Positions 1 through 8,607 of a stretch of DNA of 64,000 bases are shown in pieces (within the stretch, counting starts at the first letter, position 1; every line of letters starts with the position of its first letter). Origin of the DNA: Gallibacter intestinalis (GTDB lineage Bacteria; Bacillota; Clostridia; Peptostreptococcales; Anaerovoracaceae); the NCBI RefSeq assembly GCF_014982745.1, contig NZ_JADCKA010000002.1:62001-126000 (forward strand). Reading direction: 5' to 3'. Both the position numbers and the translations under genes were made by a program. The notes under the pieces are model-generated. The model did not search any database, had not been told where the DNA came from, and saw nothing but the letters and a program-made list of their open reading frames with translations.

Positions 1-984
1 CATGTCAGTTAGCTTTTTACCAAAAACCTCTGAATATGACGGCCTTTCGGACTTATTTAACAATTCACCGGTACTTTTATCAAAGGCACCGATACCATGA
101 AACTTGCTTGGATCCTTTTCTGCATTGCGATACCCTTTTCCTTTTTGTGTAATTACATGCATAATCACCGAATGATCGGATGTCTTTGCCAGTTCAAGGT
201 TGTGTAAAATCGCATCGATATTATGACCGTCAATAGGACCAATGTATGTAAAACCAAGTTTTTCAAACATTACTCCTTCAACTATTGAATATTTTAAATG
301 ATCTCTAGCTCTTGAAACGCCGTTATAAAGGCCATCCCCTATGGCTGGAATTTTTTTAAGAGCAGTGCCAAAGCCTTTTTTAAAGCTGCTGTACCCCTTT
401 GAAACTCTAAGTTTATTAAGATGCTTTGAAAGACCGCCTGTGTTAAGACCTATGGACATCCCGTTGTCATTTAATATTATTATTGCCTTTGATTTTAGGT
501 CGCTTAAATTATTCATGCCCTCATAGGAAAGACCACCTGTAAGAGAACCGTCACCTATAACAGCAACAACATCATAATTATCACCGGATAAATCTCTGGC
601 GGCAGCAAATCCGGCAGCTATAGAAATGGAATTGCTGCTGTGACCGGTGTCAAATACATCGTGCTCGCTTTCACCGCCCTTTGGAAAGCCGCTCAGACCG
701 CCAAATTTGCGCAGACTTCCGAAATTGTCCGCTCTGCCGGTGAGAATCTTATGAACATAAGCCTGATGTCCTACGTCCCATATTATTTTATCTAAAGGAC
801 TGTTAAATGCTTTGTGCAAAGCTATTGTGAGTTCAACTGCTCCGAGATTGGAAGCTAAATGTCCTCCGGTTTTAGATACATTTTCAACGAGAAATTCTCT
901 AATTTGGACTGCCAATAGTTCAAGCTCTTTTGTGTCCATAAACTTTAAATCTTCTGGCAGACTGTAATCTAGTAAATTCTTCAT
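1..984 (-). CDS. dxs: 1-deoxy-D-xylulose-5-phosphate synthase, C-terminus beyond window
   Basis: Thiamine-diphosphate enzyme that condenses pyruvate and glyceraldehyde-3-phosphate in the first step of the MEP isoprenoid pathway. The 328 visible residues begin MKNLLDYSLPEDLKF and include GGHLASNLGAVELT, WDVGHQAYVHKILTGR, HDVFDTGHSSNSIS and the ThDP/Mg motif GDGSLTGG followed by NDNGMS, all typical of DXS. The start is the ATG at 984, preceded by GGAG five bases upstream. The stop lies left of the window (full proteins are about 620 aa). It follows ispA by 21 bp, so precursor supply and prenyl-chain synthesis are co-transcribed. Identification is very secure. Confidence 0.96.
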   Translation of the reverse strand, partial: MKNLLDYSLPEDLKFMDTKELELLAVQIREFLVENVSKTGGHLASNLGAVELTIALHKAFNSPLDKIIWDVGHQAYVHKILTGRADNFGSLRKFGGLSGFPKGGESEHDVFDTGHSSNSISIAAGFAAARDLSGDNYDVVAVIGDGSLTGGLSYEGMNNLSDLKSKAIIILNDNGMSIGLNTGGLSKHLNKLRVSKGYSSFKKGFGTALKKIPAIGDGLYNGVSRARDHLKYSIVEGVMFEKLGFTYIGPIDGHNIDAILHNLELAKTSDHSVIMHVITQKGKGYRNAEKDPSKFHGIGAFDKSTGELLNKSERPSYSEVFGKKLTDM

Positions 985-1005
985 GTTAACTCCGTAACTG
1001 TAAGT

Positions 1006-1896
1006 TTATTTTCTTCTGTTTGCCATCATTTCAACAAGTTCTCTGTAAAATTCGGCATTATCATATTTTTCGATAACCTTTAAAGCATGGTTGTTTACTT
1101 CTTCAAGGCGTTTTTCAGACTCTTCAAGACCAAAGATTGCAGGATATGTTGATTTATTTGTTTCTTCATCATGACCTACATTTTTACCCAGTTCTTCAAC
1201 TGTACCCGTAATATCAAGAATATCGTCTCTTATCTGAAAAGCCAAACCGAGATCTTCGGCATATTCTGTAAGATCATTAAAAAGATCTTCATCGGCACCT
1301 CCAAGATAGGCTCCTGCTTGCACTGCCGCTCTGATAATTGCTCCAGTTTTGTTTTTGTTTATGTAATCGAGATGTTCAACGGAAATACTTTTACCTTCAG
1401 CTTCGATATCGGCTACTTGACCTGCTATCATACCCAGACATCCTGCTGCATTTCCGATAGCATCAGCTGCTTTAATTTTTCTTATTAGAGAATCAGTGTT
1501 TTCTGTGTTTTTTATATCAGAAAGCATTGCCTCAAAGGCGGAATTAAGAAGCCCATCTCCTGCTAATGTTGCCATGGCCTCACCAAACATTACATGGTTT
1601 GTCGGTTTACCTCTTCTAAGATCGTCATTATCAACGCAAGGCAGGTCGTCGTGAATAAGGGAATAGGTATGTATATATTCCATGGCAAGTGCATATGGCA
1701 GTGCATCTTTTATATCTCCACCACAAAAGTCGCAGGTGGCAAGGACAAGAACTGGTCTGAGTCTTTTTCCTCCTGCTTCAAGACTATATTTCATGGCATT
1801 GTAAATAGTTATACTTCTTTCATCAACAGGAGGAAGATAATCTAAAAGATGTTCCTCAGCAATTTTTTTGTACTCATTAAAATTCATCTGATTCAT
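1006..1896 (-). CDS. ispA: Polyprenyl synthetase (farnesyl diphosphate synthase type)
   Basis: Trans-prenyltransferase that adds isopentenyl-PP units to allylic diphosphates, normally giving farnesyl-PP. Both Asp-rich metal motifs are present: IHDDLPCVDNDD in the first third and FQIRDDILD near residue 225. GGKRLRP near the N-terminus and KTGAI in the middle are also typical. An in-frame ATG exists at 1905, but it directly abuts the AGGAGG ribosome site. The ATG at 1896 is nine bases from it and is the better start (296 aa). The 5' end meets the xseB stop codon. The order xseA-xseB-ispA-dxs is a common Firmicute arrangement. Chain length cannot be decided by eye, but FPP is most likely. Confidence 0.95.
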   Translation of the reverse strand: MNQMNFNEYKKIAEEHLLDYLPPVDERSITIYNAMKYSLEAGGKRLRPVLVLATCDFCGGDIKDALPYALAMEYIHTYSLIHDDLPCVDNDDLRRGKPTNHVMFGEAMATLAGDGLLNSAFEAMLSDIKNTENTDSLIRKIKAADAIGNAAGCLGMIAGQVADIEAEGKSISVEHLDYINKNKTGAIIRAAVQAGAYLGGADEDLFNDLTEYAEDLGLAFQIRDDILDITGTVEELGKNVGHDEETNKSTYPAIFGLEESEKRLEEVNNHALKVIEKYDNAEFYRELVEMMANRRK

Positions 1897-1897
1897 T

Positions 1898-2098
1898 TTA
1901 TGCATCCTCCTGATTTAAGAATGTTTCAATTTGTTGTTGTTTTTCATTCAAAATATCCTCACAGGCTTTACACTGTGAGAGACCCTTTTCATATAGCTTA
2001 AATGCTTCTTGTGCAGTCATATCGCCTTTTCTGAGTGTTTCAACTGTCTTTTGAAGCTCTGCTAAAGCCTTTTCTATATCATCTGATTTAATACCCAT
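1898..2098 (-). CDS. xseB: Exodeoxyribonuclease VII small subunit
   Basis: Short helical protein (66 aa) that binds the long helical arms of XseA to form exonuclease VII, which degrades single-stranded DNA to acid-soluble oligonucleotides. It has the family signature around residues 8-50: ALAELQKTVETLRKGDMTAQ and then FKLYEKGLSQCKACEDIL. Length is normal. The start ATG at 2098 follows a GGGAG site and lies 3 bp after the xseA stop, so the two subunits are co-translated. Its last codons contain the AGGAGG used by ispA. Confidence 0.95.
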   Translation of the reverse strand: MGIKSDDIEKALAELQKTVETLRKGDMTAQEAFKLYEKGLSQCKACEDILNEKQQQIETFLNQEDA

Positions 2099-2100
2099 AG

Positions 2101-3177
2101 CTATTTTTTCTCCCTGACTTCTTTTACCTGTACTACTATTTCGCCATCTTCAAATTTTATATACAAAGTATCTGCTATTTTAGCGTCATAAACGCTTTTT
2201 AGTCCTTTTCCATCCTTATCTACTACGGAAACAAGTCCCAGCTTTTTGAGCCGAGCTGGGTCAAGACTTTCAAGTTGCGCTTTTAAGAAAAGTAACCTTT
2301 CTTTGTATCTATCAAAGAGATGAAGTACTGACAGCTTCATATCTTCTTTGTATGATGCAATTAACTCTTCTAAAGCATAGGAATCAAAGGCGGCTATGGT
2401 TGCAGCTGCCGTAGGAGTTTCAGCCCTTAAATCTGCGGCAAAATCGGCAATGGTAAAATCTGTTTCGTGACCTACAGCAGAAATCACCGGGATTTTAGAA
2501 TTAAATATTGCACGAGCAACACATTCTTCATTAAAGGCCCATAAATCTTCCTGAGATCCGCCTCCCCTACCTGCTATTATTATTTCAACATCTGGATGCT
2601 CTCTGTTTATGGCATCTATTGCTGATGCTATTTGTAATGCAGCGCCATCTCCTTGAACTGCAGATGGATATATTAAAACATCTGTTACATCATTTCTGCT
2701 TTTTATAATTTTAAGCATATCCTGGAGAGCTGCTCCTGTTGGTGAAGTTACAATTGCTATTTTCATAGCAAAGGAAGGTATTTTCTTTTTGTGTTCTAAA
2801 GAAAATACGCCTTCCTTTTCAAGCTTTTCCTTTACTTTATCAAAGGCAATTGCAAGAGCGCCTCTTCCCTCCGCTTCCAGTTCTCTTATATTAAGGGAAT
2901 AATATCCTCCTTTTTCGTAAACGGAAATGTAACCGCCTACAATGACATTCATACCGTTATCAAGCTCATATCTAAGCCGCAAAGCAGCACTTGAAGGCAT
3001 AAAGCATCGTATGGTGCTAAATTCATCCTTAAGAGAAAAGAAAACATGTCCTGAAGAATGATATTTCAGATTAGATATTTCTCCTTCGACTCTTACATTT
3101 CCAATAAGAGGATCGCTTCCTAATATTTTAGATATATAATTATTTAACTGGCTTACCCTTACAGGTTTCAGTGGCAT
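2101..3177 (-). CDS. xseA: Exodeoxyribonuclease VII large subunit (short helical arm)
   Basis: Catalytic subunit of exonuclease VII. An N-terminal OB fold (about residues 5-100) is followed by the catalytic domain with the conserved GRGGGSQEDLWAFN and SAVGHETDFTIADFAADLRAETPTAAA segments. At 358 aa it is shorter than most homologues (roughly 400-450 aa). The N-terminal domains and the C-terminal DKDGKGLKSV/FEDGEIVVQV segment are intact, so the missing length lies in the coiled-coil arm between about residues 265 and 310. The start ATG at 3177 has GGAGG upstream and lies inside the end of the preceding M22-like gene (38 bp overlap), implying translational coupling. Confidence 0.94.
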   Translation of the reverse strand: MPLKPVRVSQLNNYISKILGSDPLIGNVRVEGEISNLKYHSSGHVFFSLKDEFSTIRCFMPSSAALRLRYELDNGMNVIVGGYISVYEKGGYYSLNIRELEAEGRGALAIAFDKVKEKLEKEGVFSLEHKKKIPSFAMKIAIVTSPTGAALQDMLKIIKSRNDVTDVLIYPSAVQGDGAALQIASAIDAINREHPDVEIIIAGRGGGSQEDLWAFNEECVARAIFNSKIPVISAVGHETDFTIADFAADLRAETPTAAATIAAFDSYALEELIASYKEDMKLSVLHLFDRYKERLLFLKAQLESLDPARLKKLGLVSVVDKDGKGLKSVYDAKIADTLYIKFEDGEIVVQVKEVREKK

Positions 3178-4084
3178 ATGCCATTCCTCCGAGTTTAGAT
3201 ATTCCTATTGCATTATCAGCACCGTATTCGGCAAAAATTGCCTTGTCTTTTAAACATTCTTTTAAATAAAGGCTTTGTGATACTCCGCCGGCAAGAACAA
3301 TTGGAATGTCTGGATACTTTTTCTTGCATGTTGCTATGATTTTATCAAGACATTCTGCTGTCATATTCATAAGTGTAATTGCAATTTCATCCTTTTTATA
3401 ATCCGATATAATCCGGCAAAACTGAGTTTCTGCTCCGGACAGATTTACATCGTTACCGCTGATATGAAAAGGTTTTAATCCTTTAATTATGATATTTCTA
3501 TCCGAACTGAATGCCAAACTGTCAATAGCTTTCCCCGCCGGAAAATCAAATCCCATTGCTACACCTATTCTATCAATCAGTTGTCCAAAAGAAATATCAA
3601 GGGTATGACCGATGATATCAACTTTATAGCCTGTTTTGTCAGCATTTTTAACGACTTTAAGAAATTCTGTTGTGCCTCCGGAAAGATGAAAGCAGATACA
3701 TTCATCAATATCTGTAGCTGCTCTTATATGTCCCTCTTGATGAGAAAATTCATAAATTGGTACATTTAATGCAGTGCCCATTGAAATAGCAAAACTTCTC
3801 CCTGCTTCAAAGCATGGCATATATGAGCCTTCTACATTTCTAGGCCTTGCTGAAACACCTATAGACTTTATTTGTCTTATATCAACATCGTCCCTTACTT
3901 TTTTAATGATTTCAGGGAAATTCTTTATGTGATGAAAAAGCGCTTCCTGCTGCCTTAAGCCTCTTTCTCCTTTTTTTACTGGAAGCAGCTTTCGTCTATC
4001 AGAAATTACATTGCCTTCCGAATCTGTCACTGCCACAGAAGTTGTATAGTTACTTGTGTCTATCCCTAGATATAATTCATTCAT
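3140..4084 (-). CDS. M22-family (TsaD/Kae1-like) protein, ASKHA fold
   Basis: The 314-aa protein begins YLGIDTSNYTTSVAVTD, an ASKHA phosphate-binding loop as in TsaD, and carries FHLSGGTTEFL and VLAGGVSQS. It differs from true TsaD, which makes the t6A tRNA modification. The expected metal-binding histidine region reads EFSHQEGHIRAA, so one HxxxH-like site is kept, but the protein is shorter and more divergent. Homologues of this paralogous group are common in Clostridia next to nusB/xseA. I infer a nucleotide-binding role and would not assign t6A synthesis to it. The ribosome site before the ATG at 4084 is weak, and translation may follow from nusB 11 bp upstream. Confidence 0.75.
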   Translation of the reverse strand: MNELYLGIDTSNYTTSVAVTDSEGNVISDRRKLLPVKKGERGLRQQEALFHHIKNFPEIIKKVRDDVDIRQIKSIGVSARPRNVEGSYMPCFEAGRSFAISMGTALNVPIYEFSHQEGHIRAATDIDECICFHLSGGTTEFLKVVKNADKTGYKVDIIGHTLDISFGQLIDRIGVAMGFDFPAGKAIDSLAFSSDRNIIIKGLKPFHISGNDVNLSGAETQFCRIISDYKKDEIAITLMNMTAECLDKIIATCKKKYPDIPIVLAGGVSQSLYLKECLKDKAIFAEYGADNAIGISKLGGMAYATETCKGKPVK

Positions 4085-4095
4085 AAGCAGTAGAC

Positions 4096-4491
4096 CTAAA
4101 GATTTCTCTGTATGCTTCCCAGTACTCCGTTTATAAATCCAGCGGACTCAGCGCTGCAGTATTTTTTAGCCATTTCTACAGCTTCATTTATTACAACAGA
4201 ATCCGGAGTATCATAATAAAGCATTTCACTTACAGCTACCCTTAGAATTGCAAGGTCAGCTTTAGGCATTCGTTTGGTACTTCTGCCTATGGCAAATTTA
4301 TCTATTCTATCATCAATTTCCAAAGCATTTCTTCTGAGATTTTCAAAGTTAGTTCTCAGGTATGCCAAGTTGCCCTTATCCGCCTTCTGTTCAGCTAAAA
4401 GCTGTTCGAAAAGTTCGTTACTGCTGTCCTTTTGCGCTTCCATCTGAAATACCGCCTGCATCAGCAGCTCTCTGGCCTCTGTTCTTGTCAT
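4096..4491 (-). CDS. nusB: Transcription antitermination protein NusB
   Basis: All-helical RNA-binding protein that with NusE (S10) recognises boxA in rRNA leader transcripts. The 131-aa protein has the N-terminal family signature RTEARELLMQAVFQME and the C-terminal block ILRVAVSEMLYYDTPDSVVINEAVEMAKKYC followed by FINGVLGSI. Length is normal. The start ATG at 4491 is preceded by AAGGG. The gene lies 14 bp after the Asp23-family gene and 11 bp before the M22-like gene, in the common Asp23-nusB-xse-ispA-dxs order. Confidence 0.96.
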   Translation of the reverse strand: MTRTEARELLMQAVFQMEAQKDSSNELFEQLLAEQKADKGNLAYLRTNFENLRRNALEIDDRIDKFAIGRSTKRMPKADLAILRVAVSEMLYYDTPDSVVINEAVEMAKKYCSAESAGFINGVLGSIQRNL

Positions 4492-4505
4492 ATGTATAAT
4501 CCCTT

Positions 4506-4868
4506 CTATTTTAGTTCTATTTTCTGAACGTGAATATTCACGGCTTTTACCTTTGTATCGGTAACGCTTTCAACCTCTTTTTTTACATTTTCCTGAATAT
4601 CCCAGGCTGCTGTAGGAATCTTAGTGCCGTATTTCAGTACGACATAAATGTCAAATATTACACCATCCTTGCCTTGGGATACTTTTACGCCTTTAGAAAG
4701 CAACTCTTTACCCAGTATGTTTTCAGACAGGCTATCGGTTATACCGCCTGTAAGTCCTACGACACCTTTTGTGCGCAATGTAGCATTTATGGCACAAATT
4801 GCTAGGACATGATCTGAAAACCGCTCTTCGGAAAGGTCTTCGGCATGAGTATATTCTTGAGTATCCAT
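4506..4868 (-). CDS. Asp23/Gls24 family envelope stress protein
   Basis: Small alpha/beta protein of the Asp23 (Gls24/AmaP-linked) family. Members are abundant cytoplasmic or membrane-associated proteins linked to cell-envelope stress in Firmicutes. The signature is the block SDHVLAICAINATLRTKGVVGLTGG, then VKVSQGKDGVIFDIYVVLKYGTKIP and a C-terminal VKAVNIHVQKIE strand. A GTG lies at 4877, but the ATG at 4868 (MDTQEYTH, 120 aa) is better spaced from AAAGGTGG and is chosen. It heads the nusB-xse-isp-dxs transcript, with its own promoter just upstream. Confidence 0.9.
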   Translation of the reverse strand: MDTQEYTHAEDLSEERFSDHVLAICAINATLRTKGVVGLTGGITDSLSENILGKELLSKGVKVSQGKDGVIFDIYVVLKYGTKIPTAAWDIQENVKKEVESVTDTKVKAVNIHVQKIELK

Positions 4869-4900
4869 AAGCTCCACCTTTCTCTAATCATACTTATATT

Positions 4901-4929
4901 ATTATAACAGAAAAGAGGCTGCATTTTAA
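4901..4929 (-). promoter_or_regulatory. Promoter of the asp23-nusB-xse-ispA-dxs operon
   Basis: On the minus strand TTAAAA (4929-4924), a 17-bp spacer and TATAAT (4906-4901) with an extended TG motif just upstream. The -35 and spacer lie inside the dnaJ terminator hairpin, so terminator and promoter share bases. Confidence 0.7.
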
Positions 4930-4947
4930 GAGTTGCAGCCTCTTTTT
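4910..4947 (-). terminator. Intrinsic terminator of the hrcA-grpE-dnaK-dnaJ operon
   Basis: Twelve-bp stem AAAGAGGCTGCA / TGCAGCCTCTTT with a 10-base loop, directly after the dnaJ stop. On the minus strand the stem is followed by a T-rich run (CTCTTTTCTG). Confidence 0.9.
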
Positions 4948-4956
4948 CATATGTTC

Positions 4957-6102
4957 TTATTTAAATATTTCCTTTATGTTGTCCATAAAGCTGTTCTTTT
5001 TAGAATAGCAGCTGATATCAACTTCATCTGACATCCGTTTTATAGCTTTTTTCTGTTTAGATGTCAGCTTAGTAGGTACTTCGAGATTTACTTTTACATA
5101 AAGGTCTCCCTTACGCGAGCTTCTGGTGCTTACGATACCTTTACCCTTAAGTCTAAATACAGTTCCAGGCTGTGTTCCCGGCGGTATCTTATATTTAACC
5201 TTTTCCTCAAGGGTAGGAACTACGATTTCGTCGCCTAGTGCAGCCTGATCAAAGGTAATAGGAATTTCAATCTGAATATCCTGACCTGCCCTCTTAAAGA
5301 ATTTATGAGGCTTTACACCGATTACGATGTAAAGATCACCTGCAGGACCGCCATTTTCTCCTGGTTCACCCTGTCCTCTTAAAGTAACAATTGAATCATT
5401 GTCTACACCTGCCGGTATATTCACTGAAATTGTAATCGTTTTCTTAACCTTTCCGGCACCTTTACAATCAGGACAAGGATTATCGATTATATAGCCTGTT
5501 CCTTTACATTCTGAACATGGGCTTGAGCTTTGGAACATACCAAATGGTGTCTGCTGGGAAGTAAATACTTCACCACTGCCTCCGCATTTTGGACAAGTCC
5601 TCTTTTCGCTTCCTGCAGCAGCTCCTGTTCCGTGACAGGTTTCGCATTCTACATATTTAGTAAGGTGTATTTCCTTTTTAACTCCGAAAGCCGCTTCTTC
5701 AAATTCAATGGTAAGATGCTTCTGAATATCTCTTCCCTTCTGAGGACCGTTACGCCTTCTTGAAAAGCCACTGCGTCCGCCGCCGCCAAACATTCCGCCG
5801 AACATATCAAAGATATCTTCAAAGCCTCCAAAACCGCCGCTGTATGTTCCGCCGCCGCCAAATCCTGCATTAGGATCAACACCTGCATGTCCGAATTTGT
5901 CGTATCTAGCCTTTTTTTCAGGGTCGCTTAAAATGCTGTAGGCTTCGTTTACTTCCTTAAACTTTTCCTCAGCATCTTTATCACCCGGATTTCTGTCCGG
6001 GTGATATTTCATTGCCATTTTTCTGAAGGCGCTTTTAATTTCATCTTCTGAAGCACCTTTTTTGAGACCTAAGACTTCGTAAAAATCTCTTTTCTCTGCC
6101 AT
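4957..6102 (-). CDS. dnaJ: Chaperone DnaJ (Hsp40)
   Basis: Co-chaperone that stimulates DnaK ATPase and delivers unfolded substrates. Its domains are complete in 381 aa: J domain with HPD at residues 34-36, a Gly/Phe-rich linker about 78-115, four CxxCxGxG zinc repeats ([32 protein letters not shown]) about 152-220, and the C-terminal substrate-binding domains. The start ATG at 6102 follows the dnaK stop by 2 bp, with the ribosome site inside the end of dnaK. It is the last gene of the CIRCE-controlled operon. Confidence 0.98.
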   Translation of the reverse strand: MAEKRDFYEVLGLKKGASEDEIKSAFRKMAMKYHPDRNPGDKDAEEKFKEVNEAYSILSDPEKKARYDKFGHAGVDPNAGFGGGGTYSGGFGGFEDIFDMFGGMFGGGGRSGFSRRRNGPQKGRDIQKHLTIEFEEAAFGVKKEIHLTKYVECETCHGTGAAAGSEKRTCPKCGGSGEVFTSQQTPFGMFQSSSPCSECKGTGYIIDNPCPDCKGAGKVKKTITISVNIPAGVDNDSIVTLRGQGEPGENGGPAGDLYIVIGVKPHKFFKRAGQDIQIEIPITFDQAALGDEIVVPTLEEKVKYKIPPGTQPGTVFRLKGKGIVSTRSSRKGDLYVKVNLEVPTKLTSKQKKAIKRMSDEVDISCYSKKNSFMDNIKEIFK

Positions 6103-6104
6103 TA

Positions 6105-7961
6105 TTACTTATCCTCTTCATCTACAACTTCATAGTCAGCATCAACTACATTGTCATCTGCTGCTCCACTGCCTGCGGCACCTGCGCCTGTATCTGCACC
6201 AGCGCCGGCAGCTCCCTGAGCCTGCTGAGCCTGTTCATAAAGCTTTGATGACATCTTATGATACTGCTCTGTCAGCTTTTCTATTGCTGCTTTGATTTCT
6301 TCTACAGTACCGTTGTTGAGTACCTTCTGAAGTTCATCCTTTGCTGCTGTAATTTCATTTTTGTCGTTTTCATCCAGTTTACCATCAAGTTCCTTGAGGT
6401 TCTTTTCTGTTTCATAGATAAGAGTTTCAGCCTGGTTTCTAACTTCGATTTCTTCTTTCTTTTTCTTATCCTCTTCAGCATACTGTTCAGCTTCCTTAAC
6501 CTTTGCGTTAATTTCCTCTTCGGAAAGGTTTGTGGAAGAAGTAATTGTTATGCTCTGTTCCTTACCTGTTCCAAGGTCTTTAGCGCTAACATTTACAATA
6601 CCGTTGGCATCGATATCAAATGTAACTTCAATCTGAGGAACTCCACGAGGAGCTGCAGGTATTCCTGTAAGCTGGAATCTACCTAAAGTGATATTATCCT
6701 TAGCCATTTCTCTTTCGCCCTGCATTACATGGATATCAACGGCTGACTGGTTATCAGCTGCTGTTGAGAATATCTGGCTCTTCTTAGTTGGAATAGTAGT
6801 GTTTCTTTCGATAAGCTTTGTAGCAACTCCGCCCAGTGTTTCTATGGAAAGTGAAAGTGGAGTTACATCAAGCAAAAGTACATCGTTTACTTCGCCTGTA
6901 AGTACACCGGCCTGGATAGAAGCACCGATTGCAACGCATTCATCAGGATTTACACCTTTGAAAGGTTCTTTTCCTGCAATTTTCTTTACTGTTTCCTGAA
7001 CTGCAGGGATTCTTGTAGAACCACCAACCAGGATGATTTTAGCCAAATCGGCTGTTGTTACGCCTGCATCTGCCATAGCCTTTTTCATTGGTTCGATAGT
7101 GGCTTCAACAAGGTGGCTTGTCAGCTGATCAAATTTAGCTCTTGTAATATCCATGTTCAGATGAAGCGGACCATTTTCATTTACTGTGATAAACGGCAGA
7201 TTTACATTTGTAGTTGTTGAGCTTGAAAGTTCTTTCTTTGCTTTTTCGGCAGCTTCCTTAAGTCTCTGAAGTGCCATCTGGTCAGCTCTAAGATCAACGC
7301 CGTTTTCCTTTGCGAATTCATCTGCCATGTAATTGAGCAGAGCGTTATCAAAGTCGTCACCACCCAGTTTATTGTTACCGGATGTTGCCAGTACTTCAAA
7401 TACTCCGTCGCCCAGTTCCAGTACGGATACATCGAATGTACCGCCGCCCAGGTCGTATACTAATATCTTATGATGTCCTTCTTCCTTATCAAGTCCATAT
7501 GCCAGAGCTGCGGCAGTAGGTTCGTTGATGATTCTCTTTACATCAAGACCTGCAATCTTACCTGCATCCTTGGTAGCCTGTTTCTGGCTATCAGTAAAGT
7601 ATGCTGGTACGGTGATTACCGCTTCTGTAACCTTTTCACCGAGATAGCTTTCAGCATCGTTCTTAAGTTTAGTAAGAATCATTGCAGAAATATCCTGAGG
7701 TGTGTATTCCTTTCCGTCTATTTTTACCTTGTAGTCTTCACCCATATGTCTCTTGATGGATGAGATTGTTCTGTCAGGGTTTGTTACAGCCTGTCTTTTT
7801 GCTGTTTCACCTACTAGTCTTTCACCATTTTTTGCAAAGCCAACAACTGATGGAGTTGTTCTGTTACCTTCCGCATTGGTTATTACTGTAGGATCTCCTC
7901 CTTCCAAAACTGCTACGCAAGAGTTTGTTGTTCCCAAGTCAATACCTATTACTTTTCCCAT
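6105..7961 (-). CDS. dnaK: Chaperone DnaK (Hsp70)
   Basis: ATP-dependent chaperone of 618 aa. The nucleotide-binding domain starts [18 protein letters not shown] and includes [11 protein letters not shown]-like [28 protein letters not shown] and [13 protein letters not shown]. The substrate-binding domain begins about residue 360 ([17 protein letters not shown]), and the tail ends in an acidic [12 protein letters not shown]. The region before the tail is rich in Gly and Ala. The start at 7961 has AAAGGAG eight bases upstream. It lies between grpE and dnaJ and is controlled by HrcA through CIRCE. Confidence 0.99.
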   Translation of the reverse strand: MGKVIGIDLGTTNSCVAVLEGGDPTVITNAEGNRTTPSVVGFAKNGERLVGETAKRQAVTNPDRTISSIKRHMGEDYKVKIDGKEYTPQDISAMILTKLKNDAESYLGEKVTEAVITVPAYFTDSQKQATKDAGKIAGLDVKRIINEPTAAALAYGLDKEEGHHKILVYDLGGGTFDVSVLELGDGVFEVLATSGNNKLGGDDFDNALLNYMADEFAKENGVDLRADQMALQRLKEAAEKAKKELSSSTTTNVNLPFITVNENGPLHLNMDITRAKFDQLTSHLVEATIEPMKKAMADAGVTTADLAKIILVGGSTRIPAVQETVKKIAGKEPFKGVNPDECVAIGASIQAGVLTGEVNDVLLLDVTPLSLSIETLGGVATKLIERNTTIPTKKSQIFSTAADNQSAVDIHVMQGEREMAKDNITLGRFQLTGIPAAPRGVPQIEVTFDIDANGIVNVSAKDLGTGKEQSITITSSTNLSEEEINAKVKEAEQYAEEDKKKKEEIEVRNQAETLIYETEKNLKELDGKLDENDKNEITAAKDELQKVLNNGTVEEIKAAIEKLTEQYHKMSSKLYEQAQQAQGAAGAGADTGAGAAGSGAADDNVVDADYEVVDEEDK

Positions 7962-8016
7962 TTTCTTTCTTCTCCTTTTATATTTTTATTGTATTTTTTT
8001 CTATTTAATAAGCGCT

Positions 8017-8607
8017 TTAATTAGCGACTTTTACCATTGCAGGTCTTATGACCTTGCCGTTTAATGTGTAGCCCTTTTGAAGGACTTCGCTTACCATGCC
8101 GCTTTCGACCTTGTCTGTGTCTTCCATCATTACTGCGTTATGGAAGTTAGGATCGAAAACAGTGCTTTCTGCTTCAATTTCTTTAACACCGGCATCAGTA
8201 AGTACATCGCTTAGCTGCTTAAAAATCATTTCGATTCCCTGTTTGAAACTGTCTCCTTCTGAAGCATCAGCTCCAAGAGCTCTTTCAAAATTGTCCATAA
8301 CTTCAATTAGCTTTAAGACGATTTTTTCATTGGCGTAGGCATGAATTTCACTTTTTTGCTTTTCAGTGCGCTTTTTGTAATTCTGAAAATCAGCCATGAG
8401 CCTCAGATACTTAGTGTTAAGATCTTCATCTTCCTTTGTTTCTTCACAAGTTTCTTCTTTTTCTTCTGAACCTTCATCATATGCCCCGCTTGTGTCTTTT
8501 GGTTCCTGTTCTTCTGCTTCAGGTTCTTCTTTCAGTTGTTCTTCATTCTGAATGTTTTCATTTTCAGGCATTTGAACATTCTGATCCTTTTCAGTTTTAT
8601 TCGTCAT
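8017..8607 (-). CDS. grpE: Nucleotide exchange factor GrpE
   Basis: Dimeric ADP-ATP exchange factor for DnaK. The 196-aa protein has a long acidic, disordered N-terminus (about residues 1-60, many Glu), a coiled-coil region LNTKYLRLMADFQNYKKRT that is the family signature, and the C-terminal beta domain ending VLQKGYTLNGKVIRPAMVKVA. The start ATG at 8607 follows AGGAGG and overlaps the end of hrcA by 11 bp, so the two genes are translationally coupled. A 55-bp gap separates it from dnaK. Confidence 0.97.
   Translation of the reverse strand: MTNKTEKDQNVQMPENENIQNEEQLKEEPEAEEQEPKDTSGAYDEGSEEKEETCEETKEDEDLNTKYLRLMADFQNYKKRTEKQKSEIHAYANEKIVLKLIEVMDNFERALGADASEGDSFKQGIEMIFKQLSDVLTDAGVKEIEAESTVFDPNFHNAVMMEDTDKVESGMVSEVLQKGYTLNGKVIRPAMVKVAN

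Noticed and set aside
6258-6999. Long open frames on the plus strand opposite dnaK
   Set aside because: Antisense frames of a highly conserved gene; low-complexity, Cys/Phe/Leu-rich translations and no ribosome sites.
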